From: Pseudomonas sp. B21-023
GTDB lineage: Bacteria; Pseudomonadota; Gammaproteobacteria; Pseudomonadales; Pseudomonadaceae
Direction of reading: 5' to 3'
Length of the DNA stretch: 64,000 bases
Assembly: GCF_024749165.1 (NCBI RefSeq)
Contig: NZ_CP087190.1
Location: 2,329,501 to 2,393,500, forward strand
The notes under the pieces are model-generated. The model was not told the DNA's origin, ran no database searches, and worked only from the letters and a program-made list of their open reading frames with translations. A program made the translations under genes and the position numbers. Below, one piece after another: positions 54,981 through 64,000 of the stretch; position 1 is the stretch's first letter; each line of letters starts with the position of its first letter.

Positions 54981-55886
54981 GTGGCTTCCTACACCTTGCG
55001 CCAACTGAAGTACTTCGTCACCACCGTGGAGGCCGGCAGCGTCGCCGAGGCCTCGCGCCAGTTGTACATCGCCCAGCCTTCGATCTCCACGGCGATCAAG
55101 AGCCTGGAAGAGAGCTTCGGCGTGCAGCTGTTCATACGCCATCACGCCCAGGGCGTGTCACTGACGCCCAGCGGCAAGCGTTTCTACGCCAAGACCCGGT
55201 CCCTGTTGCAGATGGCCCACGAGTTCGAGCAGAACGCCCTGGCCGATAACGACACGGTGGCCGGGCAGATCGACATCGGCTGCTTCGAGACCGTGGCGCC
55301 GCTGTATTTGCCGCGGCTGATCGCAGGCTTTCGCGAGCGCTACCCAGGGGTGGACATCCGCCTGCGTGACGGCGAGCAACAGGACCTGATCCAGGGGCTG
55401 ACGGCCGGTACCTTCGACCTGGCGTTTCTCTATGACCATGACCTGGACGGCACCATCGAGACCGAGCCGCTGATGCCGCCACAGAAACCCTATGTGCTGC
55501 TGCCGGAAAAGCACCGCTTCGCCGGCCAGGCCCAGGTGTCGTTGCGTGACCTGTGTCCCGAGCCGATGATCCTGCTCGACGTGGCGCCCAGTCGCACCTA
55601 CTTCGTCAGCCTGTTCAACGAACTGGGGCTGACGCCGAACATCGTCTTCAGTTCGCCGTCGATCGAGATGGTCCGGGGCATGGTGGGGCAGGGCTTCGGT
55701 TTCTCGCTGCTGGTCACCCGGCCGCACTCGGAATTCACCTACGACGGGCAGCGCCTGGTGACGCTGGCGATTGCCGAGCCAGTGACGCTGTCGGGGTTGG
55801 CGGCGGCGCACCTCAAGCGTGTGCAACTGACCAAACCGGCGCAGTTGTTCGTGGAATTCTGCCGTGAGGAACTGGCAAGGATGTAG
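54981..55886 (+). CDS. LysR-family transcriptional regulator
   Basis: 301 residues with a GTG start (GAGG upstream at 54972). The N-terminal helix-turn-helix (LRQLKYFVTTVEAGSVAEAS, then YIAQPSISTAIKSLE) is canonical; the C-terminal two-lobe effector domain runs from about 92 to 295 (IDIGCFETVAPLYLP, AFLYDHDL). Length and layout are standard for a full regulator. No divergent or adjacent metabolic gene marks its target, so the regulon is unknown; it may act elsewhere. Confidence 0.9.
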   Translation: MASYTLRQLKYFVTTVEAGSVAEASRQLYIAQPSISTAIKSLEESFGVQLFIRHHAQGVSLTPSGKRFYAKTRSLLQMAHEFEQNALADNDTVAGQIDIGCFETVAPLYLPRLIAGFRERYPGVDIRLRDGEQQDLIQGLTAGTFDLAFLYDHDLDGTIETEPLMPPQKPYVLLPEKHRFAGQAQVSLRDLCPEPMILLDVAPSRTYFVSLFNELGLTPNIVFSSPSIEMVRGMVGQGFGFSLLVTRPHSEFTYDGQRLVTLAIAEPVTLSGLAAAHLKRVQLTKPAQLFVEFCREELARM

Positions 55887-56093
55887 TGCTGACCGCCCGT
55901 CGCCTGCAGTGTGAAGACGACCGAACGTTGCCCGGCCAGCGGTTTCTTCCACTAAGGTGCTAGAGGCATTGAGGCGTTGTCATCACTGGGGCGAATGGAC
56001 CTGCGCCTCTTCATGGGCAATCTCAATTGGCATCCTGCCCGTCGAGGGCGTACCACACCCAACAGGCCATCCAGTACAAGAGAGGGTCGTACC

Positions 56094-56354
56094 ATGTCGT
56101 TGATTGGCGTTTCGATGCTTGAGATGCGGCAGATGATCGAACAGGCCTGCCTGCCCGACCGCTGCGAGGTGAGCTGTGCGGACGGCGAGCACCTCACCAT
56201 TCGTCTGGGCCAGGGCTCGAGCCTGGACGATTGCCTTACCGTGACGGACGTGCCGATTGCCAGCCTCAATACCTGCCACGACCTGCTGGGCCTTGTGAGT
56301 CGGGTCAAGGCACAACGTGATGCCCCGCCGGGGGGCCGCAAGGCGATTGCCTGA
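56094..56354 (+). CDS. DUF1652-type small Pseudomonas protein
   Basis: 86 residues, ATG 56094 chosen because AGAGGG precedes it and MLEMRQMIEQACLPDRCEVS matches the start of the DUF1652 family (E-x-R-x-x-I-E-x-x-x-L-P-x-x-C). The middle (LTIRLGQG) and VTDVPIASLNTCHDLLGL also fit. Cytoplasmic, no known function; many copies occur in Pseudomonas genomes. The frame is open further upstream to 55977, but that part looks unlike the family. Confidence 0.75.
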   Translation: MSLIGVSMLEMRQMIEQACLPDRCEVSCADGEHLTIRLGQGSSLDDCLTVTDVPIASLNTCHDLLGLVSRVKAQRDAPPGGRKAIA

Positions 56355-56356
56355 GG

Positions 56357-56644
56357 TCATTGCAGCTCGAGCAGCAGATTGATGCCGCCGTCGCCGCATT
56401 TGACGTGTTCACGGACCACGCCCCGATAATTGCGCCCCTCCCAGGCGAAGGCGACGCTGTGCGCCTTCTCCACCTTGCCGGGTAGCGGTGGCTCGATATG
56501 CAGGCGCAGCGCGGGGCGGCCCTGCAGGCTGAGGGCGGCCAACTGGACCTGACACATGGCGCGCTGGGCCACTGGGCCGAACAGGGTATCGCGGACGAAA
56601 TCCAGCTCCAGGCAAGCGCAAGGGGCACGACAGGGCATCTTCAT
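56357..56644 (-). CDS. Hypothetical protein, cysteine-containing N-terminus
   Basis: 95 residues with GGAAAG 9 bases before the ATG. The N-terminus has CRAPCAC; the rest alternates short beta-like segments (ALRLHIEPPLP, SVAFAWEGRNYRGVV) and ends CGDGGINLLLELQ, suggesting a small PilZ-like or beta-barrel fold, but no motif is diagnostic. Its stop lies 2 bases from the convergent DUF1652 stop. I do not recognise the family; it could be a conserved Pseudomonas protein. Confidence 0.5.
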   Translation of the reverse strand: MKMPCRAPCACLELDFVRDTLFGPVAQRAMCQVQLAALSLQGRPALRLHIEPPLPGKVEKAHSVAFAWEGRNYRGVVREHVKCGDGGINLLLELQ

Positions 56645-56743
56645 GGTGGCTTTCCGACGAAAGAGGCATACCTCGAAGATTTGAAGCCTAAAGGCGCGAG
56701 ACGTTCAAATTATTTCAGTTGGCCTTGGCATTGCACGGTTCCC

Positions 56744-56782
56744 GTGGGTGCCGGCTTGCCGGCGATGGGCCGCAAAGCGGCC
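56744..56782. repeat. REP-type palindrome
   Basis: GTGGGTGCCGGCTTGCCGGC followed by GATGGGCCGCAAAGCGGCC forms two small hairpins typical of Pseudomonas REP sequences. The 191-base gap 56645-56835 has nothing else visible. Confidence 0.65.
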
Positions 56783-56835
56783 ACTCTATCCCTGACACAA
56801 TGGCGTCGGTGCCTGGCGGGGCTAGCCTGGCCCCT

Positions 56836-57195
56836 TCAGCGGGTTAACGGTGCGCCGAGAATCTCCAGCACTTTGTCGCGCAACTGGTCGATGCTGAACG
56901 GCTTGCCGATCAGGTGCATGCCCGGGGGCACGTTGAAGCTCTCGGCGTAGCCACTGGCAAACAGCACCGGTAATGCCGGTCGGCTTTCCCGGGCCTTGGC
57001 CGCCAGTTCCTCGCCGCGCAGGTCGGGCAACCCCACGTCGGTCATCAACAGCGCCAGCGGTTGCCTGGGGTCCTCGATGATCTTCAGGGCCGCGGCAGCG
57101 CTGTCGGCCTCGATGGCGGCATAGCCCAGTTCGTCGAGCACTTCGACTATCAGCATGCGAACGATGTCGTCGTCTTCGACTACCAGAAGGTGCAT
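56836..57195 (-). CDS. Single-domain response regulator (CheY-like receiver)
   Basis: 119 residues, AGGA 10 bases upstream. Acidic pocket VVEDDD near 5-10, phosphoacceptor Asp in LLMTDVGLPD near 53, Thr/Ser position FASGYAE and conserved Lys in LIGKPF near 98. No output domain. It is divergent from the hybrid kinase cluster at 57450 and probably belongs to the same relay, as a phosphate sink or as a partner of a kinase. Receivers with ASGYAE-type motifs pair with hybrid kinases such as those at 35618-40025. Confidence 0.9.
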   Translation of the reverse strand: MHLLVVEDDDIVRMLIVEVLDELGYAAIEADSAAAALKIIEDPRQPLALLMTDVGLPDLRGEELAAKARESRPALPVLFASGYAESFNVPPGMHLIGKPFSIDQLRDKVLEILGAPLTR

Positions 57196-57449
57196 TGTGT
57201 GGATCCTGTTTCGATGGATTGTCTCTACTCTGTGCGCAGGGCCATGGCAGAAGTTCCCAAGCTTAACGGCATGGACAAATAGATGGAACGATTGCCACAG
57301 ACAGGCTTCAAATACTGGCTAAATGCCCTGCCAGTTCCGCGAAAGCTGGTTAGACTCGCTGTATTCGCGGTCGGTCTGGCGCAGGGCAACCCTTACACGA
57401 TGTAGACGCCGGTCTGTTCAATGGATTTATTTCGCTCGGGCACTTTCAC

Positions 57450-60920
<3,471 letters not shown>

Positions 60921-60924
60921 AATC

Positions 60925-61746
60925 TTGACCAGTGAACGCAATACAGATATCGAGATCCGGCTGCTGATCGAGGCGATCTACCTCAAGTACAGCTACGATT
61001 TTCGCGATTACTCCGGCGCCTCGATCAAGCGCCGGATCCTCCATGCCGTGCGCCAGTTCGACTGCCGCACGGTATCGTCGTTGCAGGAGCGGGTGCTGCA
61101 CGACCCGGGCATGTTCCTCGAGCTGCTGCAGTACCTGACGATCCCGGTCAGCGAGATGTTCCGCGACCCCGGGCACTTCCTGGCACTGCGCAACGAAGTG
61201 GTGCCGCTGCTGCGCACCTGGCCGTCGCTGAAGATCTGGATCGCCGGTTGCAGCACCGGCGAGGAGGTGTACTCCATGGCCATCCTGCTGCGCGAGGAAG
61301 GCCTGCTCGAGCGCACCATCCTCTATGCCACCGACATCAATCCACACTCGTTGGAGCGGGCCAAGCAGGGCATCTACTCGATGCAGAGCATGCGTGAGTA
61401 CGAAGAGAACTACCGCAAGGCCGGAGGCCGGCGCGACTTTTCCGAGTACTACACCAGCGCCTATGGCAACGCCATCATGGACGCCAGCCTGCGTGACAAC
61501 GTGACCTTCGCCGATCACAGCCTGGCCACTGACAGCGTGTTCTCCGAGACGCAACTGGTGTCGTGCCGCAATGTGTTGATCTACTTCAACAAGGGCCTGC
61601 AGGACCGTGCCCTGGGGCTGTTCCACGAGTCGCTGTGCCACCGCGGTTTCCTGGTGCTGGGCAGCAAGGAGTCGGTGGACTTCTCGGCCTACGGCGAGCG
61701 TTTCGAGCCGTTGGTGCGGCCCGAGCGGATCTACCGCAAGACATGA
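60925..61746 (+). CDS. CheR-type SAM-dependent methyltransferase
   Basis: 273 residues with a TTG start 4 bases after the kinase stop; GGAG lies in the kinase's last codons. CheR N-domain (IYLKYSYDFRDYSG, IKRRILHAVRQ), then the SAM-binding domain: ITGIPVSEMFRDP-like VSEMFRDPGHF near 77, WIAGCSTGEEVYSMAI near 103, ATDINPHSLERAK near 134 and NVLIYFN near 217. CheR methylates glutamates of chemoreceptors; in this kinase-linked setting it may modify the kinase's coiled coil or a separate receptor. The stop overlaps the CheB start (ATGA). Confidence 0.9.
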   Translation: MTSERNTDIEIRLLIEAIYLKYSYDFRDYSGASIKRRILHAVRQFDCRTVSSLQERVLHDPGMFLELLQYLTIPVSEMFRDPGHFLALRNEVVPLLRTWPSLKIWIAGCSTGEEVYSMAILLREEGLLERTILYATDINPHSLERAKQGIYSMQSMREYEENYRKAGGRRDFSEYYTSAYGNAIMDASLRDNVTFADHSLATDSVFSETQLVSCRNVLIYFNKGLQDRALGLFHESLCHRGFLVLGSKESVDFSAYGERFEPLVRPERIYRKT

Positions 61747-62318
61747 ACAGCGTGCGTGCGATTGTCATTGGCGCCTCGGCGGGTGGCGTGTCGGCACTGT
61801 TCAGCGTGCTCGGCGCGCTGCCCGACGATTTTGCCATCCCGGTGTTGTGCGTGCTGCACCTGCCCGATGATCGCCACAGCCAGCTGGCCGAGGTGCTGCA
61901 ACGCCGCCTGCGCCGCCCGGTTCGCGAGGCCTTCGACAAGGCGCGGATAGAGCCGGGGCTGATCTATGTGGCGGGGCCGGGCTATCACCTGTCGGTGGAG
62001 CGTGATTGCACCTTGTCGTTGAGCCAGGAGGAACCGGTGCATTTCTCGCGACCGGCCATTGATTTTCTTTTCGAGTCGGCCGCCGACGCCTATGGCCCGG
62101 AGCTGCTCGGCGTATTGCTCACCGGGGCCAATGAAGACGGTGCCCGAGGGCTTTTGCACATCAGACAAAGCGGTGGCCGGACGGTCGTCCAGGACCCCCG
62201 CGAAGCACAGGTCGCGTTGATGCCGGAGGCCGCCCTGGCCCTGCACGACCCGGACCATATTCTTTCCCTGAGCGGTATCGGGCAGTTGCTCGCTACCCTG
62301 GAACCCAGCGCATGCTAA
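61743..62318 (+). CDS. CheB-type methylesterase lacking a receiver domain
   Basis: 191 residues, translationally coupled to CheR. Only the catalytic domain is present: GASAGG near 11-16 (Ser), LHLPDD..HSQL near 40 (His) and LTGANEDGARG near 132 (Asp). Normal CheB has an N-terminal receiver of about 120 residues that controls it; here the downstream protein carries a receiver instead. It would remove methyl groups or deamidate Gln on the target of the adjacent CheR. Seven bases overlap with the next gene. Confidence 0.9.
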   Translation: MNSVRAIVIGASAGGVSALFSVLGALPDDFAIPVLCVLHLPDDRHSQLAEVLQRRLRRPVREAFDKARIEPGLIYVAGPGYHLSVERDCTLSLSQEEPVHFSRPAIDFLFESAADAYGPELLGVLLTGANEDGARGLLHIRQSGGRTVVQDPREAQVALMPEAALALHDPDHILSLSGIGQLLATLEPSAC

Positions 62319-63538
62319 GCCACATCACCGCGAAACTGCTGATCGTCGACGACCTGCCGGAAAACCTGCTGGCTCTGGACGCCCTGCTCCACGGCGATGA
62401 CCGCGAGGTGTACCAGGCCCAGTCCGCCGACGAGGCGTTGTCGCTCCTGCTCGAGCACGAGTTCGCCCTGGCCATTCTCGATGTGCAGATGCCGGGCATG
62501 AACGGTTTCGAGCTGGCCGAGCTGATGCGCGGCATGGAGAAGACCCGCAACATCCCCATCGTCTTCGTCAGCGCCGCCGGGCGCGAGATGAACTATGCCT
62601 TCAAGGGTTACGAGAGCGGGGCGGTGGATTTCTTGCACAAACCACTGGAAACCCTGGCGGTGAAGAGCAAGGTGTCGGTGTTTGTCGACCTGTTCCGTCA
62701 GCGCAAGGCGCTGGACCGTCAGTTGCAGGCCTTGGAGCAGGGCCGCCAGGAGCAGGAACTGTTGCTCAACCAGTTGCAGCTGGCCCGTGGCGAGCTGGAG
62801 CGGGCGGTGCGCATGCGCGACGACTTCATGTCGATCGTCTCCCATGAGGTGCGTACGCCACTCAACGGGCTGATCCTGGAAACCCAGTTGCGCCGCATGC
62901 ACCTGTCCCGCGGCAACCTCGCGGCGTTCAGCGAGGACAAGCTCAAGGCCATGGTCGAGCGCGACGAGCGTCAGATCAACAGCCTGATCCGCCTGGTCGA
63001 GGACATGCTCGATGTCTCGCGGATTCGCACCGGCAAGCTGTCGATCCGGCCGCGCGCCTTCGACCTTGGCCAGCTGGTACGCGGGCTGGTGGAGAACTTC
63101 GCCGCCCAGGCCAGCGCGGTGGATACCGTCATCGAGCTGCAGCGTTGCGATGCCTTGCAGGGCGAGTGGGACGAATTCCGGATTGAACAGGTGGTGGCCA
63201 ACCTGTTGTCCAACGCCTTGCGCTACGGCAATCGCAAGCCTGTGCAGGTGCGGGTGTTCGAAGAGGATGCCATGGCCTGCGTGCAGGTGCAGGACCAGGG
63301 TATCGGCATCGATGCGCAGAACCAGCAGCGGATCTTCCAGCAGTTCGAGCGTGTCGCCGCGCAGCAGGCCAGTGGCGGCCTGGGCCTGGGGCTGTACATT
63401 TCCGAGCAGATCATCCTCGCCCATGGCGGGCGGATCCAGGTCCACAGCCAGGTTGGAGCAGGGTCGACGTTCACCGTCCAGCTGCCGCTATCGGTGTTGC
63501 CGCACGCCTGTGACCAGACCCGGGCAACCTCTGCGTAA
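62312..63538 (+). CDS. Receiver-histidine kinase (REC-HisKA-HATPase)
   Basis: 408 residues, soluble. N-terminal receiver about 8-125 (LLIVDDLPENLLALD, AILDVQMPGMNGFEL, conserved Lys in DFLHKPLE), a short coiled coil, HisKA with SHEVRTPLNGL (His 178), then HATPase (NLLSNALRYG, DQGIGI, GLGLGLYISEQI) to the end. It can take phosphate from the upstream kinase and pass it to the lone receiver at 63583. Overlap with CheB shows it is in the same operon. Confidence 0.92.
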   Translation: MLSHITAKLLIVDDLPENLLALDALLHGDDREVYQAQSADEALSLLLEHEFALAILDVQMPGMNGFELAELMRGMEKTRNIPIVFVSAAGREMNYAFKGYESGAVDFLHKPLETLAVKSKVSVFVDLFRQRKALDRQLQALEQGRQEQELLLNQLQLARGELERAVRMRDDFMSIVSHEVRTPLNGLILETQLRRMHLSRGNLAAFSEDKLKAMVERDERQINSLIRLVEDMLDVSRIRTGKLSIRPRAFDLGQLVRGLVENFAAQASAVDTVIELQRCDALQGEWDEFRIEQVVANLLSNALRYGNRKPVQVRVFEEDAMACVQVQDQGIGIDAQNQQRIFQQFERVAAQQASGGLGLGLYISEQIILAHGGRIQVHSQVGAGSTFTVQLPLSVLPHACDQTRATSA

Positions 63539-63582
63539 AGCTGCGGTCTGATAGCCAACCTATTGAATTCGAAGGCGTTGTC

Positions 63583-63960
63583 ATGAGTGAAGATGCACAA
63601 GACGTGGTACTGGTGGTCGAGGACGAGTCGGCGATCCGCATGATCCTGCGCGATTACCTGGCAGGCGAGGGCTACCACGTGCTGGTGGCCGAGGATGGCG
63701 AGCAGGCGTTCGCGATCCTGGCCAGCAAGCCGCACCTGGACCTGATGGTCACCGATTTCCGCCTGCCGGGCGGGATTTCCGGGGTGGAGATCGCCGAGCC
63801 TGCCGTGAAACTGCGGCCTGACCTGAAGGTGATCTTCATCAGCGGCTACCCGGCGGAGATTCTCGAGTCCGGCAGCCCGATCGCGCGCAAGGCGCCGATC
63901 CTGGCCAAGCCGTTCGACCTGGATACCCTGCACGAGCAGATCCAGGCGTTGCTGCGCTAG
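63583..63960 (+). CDS. Single-domain response regulator (CheY-like receiver)
   Basis: 125 residues. VVEDESAIR near 11, phosphoacceptor in MVTDFRLPGG near 56, FISGYPAE and the conserved Lys in ILAKPFDL near 111. No output domain. It is the last gene of the cluster, 44 bases after the receiver-kinase, and resembles the receivers at the C-terminus of the hybrid kinases at 35618-40025. Probably the terminal phosphate acceptor or sink. Confidence 0.9.
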   Translation: MSEDAQDVVLVVEDESAIRMILRDYLAGEGYHVLVAEDGEQAFAILASKPHLDLMVTDFRLPGGISGVEIAEPAVKLRPDLKVIFISGYPAEILESGSPIARKAPILAKPFDLDTLHEQIQALLR

Positions 63961-63982
63961 CTGCGAGCACGTGGCCGGTTAA

Positions 63983-64000
63983 AGTGGGAGCGGGCTTGCC
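63983..64000. repeat. Start of a REP-type repeat at the window edge
   Basis: GTGGGAGCGGGCTTGCC matches one arm of the REP sequences seen at 45583-45650; the rest is cut off. Confidence 0.6.

Overview
The window is GC-rich Proteobacterial DNA that reads as a fluorescent Pseudomonas, most likely of the P. putida group. The basis is a pyoverdine-type peptide synthetase locus with a PvdS-type promoter, REP/REPIN-like repeats between genes, small Pseudomonas-restricted families (DUF1652 and a DUF3077-like protein), and AACAACAA-type Crc/Hfq motifs before catabolic genes. No tRNA, rRNA, CRISPR array, complete IS or prophage was seen.

Region 1 (1-33.4 kb) is a nonribosomal peptide assembly line. 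It opens with the 3' end of a SyrP-like non-haem iron hydroxylase gene, then a long inverted repeat and an exact PvdS iron-starvation box (TAAAT-N16-CGT). Four co-directional synthetases follow with 1, 3, 3 and 2 modules (nine in total) and one terminal thioesterase. Specificity codes read by eye give basic(Lys/Orn-like)-D-Asp-Thr-Gly-Thr-Thr-basic-D-Asp-Thr. With the hydroxylase this suggests a pyoverdine side chain carrying two beta-hydroxyaspartates and no hydroxyornithine, ending in Thr. The four Thr adenylation domains are near copies; two of them (modules 6 and 9) share about 1.45 kb with no difference that I could find.

Region 2 (33.4-40.1 kb) holds a small Pseudomonas-specific protein with a structured leader, an orphan Rhs-core protein of atypical composition, a LysE-type exporter, and two convergent paralogous hybrid histidine kinases, both 726 residues.

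Region 3 (40.1-49.1 kb) is a compact catabolic locus. It encodes a Nudix hydrolase, a GntR/FCD regulator, a carboxymuconolactone-decarboxylase-like protein, a flavin reductase, an aldehyde dehydrogenase, an alpha/beta hydrolase and a DUF1185 protein in one operon; a second flavin reductase with a luciferase-like monooxygenase in another; and a divergent NCS1 nucleobase-type permease. Three promoters carry a shared palindromic motif (ATGGTATACCAT-like), probably the GntR operator, and Crc/Hfq-type motifs lie before several genes. It looks like uptake and oxidative ring opening of an unidentified N-heterocycle, and is the best candidate for an undescribed system here.

Region 4 (49-57 kb) has two tandem paralogous chemoreceptors, an NDH-2-like flavoprotein divergent from an Rrf2-family Fe-S-type regulator with an IscR-like operator between them, a LysR regulator, and small Pseudomonas proteins.

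Region 5 (56.8-64 kb) is a signalling cluster: a lone receiver facing away, then a membrane CHASE3-GAF hybrid kinase with three receivers, a CheR, a CheB lacking a receiver, a receiver-kinase, and a lone receiver. Tight overlaps suggest one phosphorelay/methylation module.
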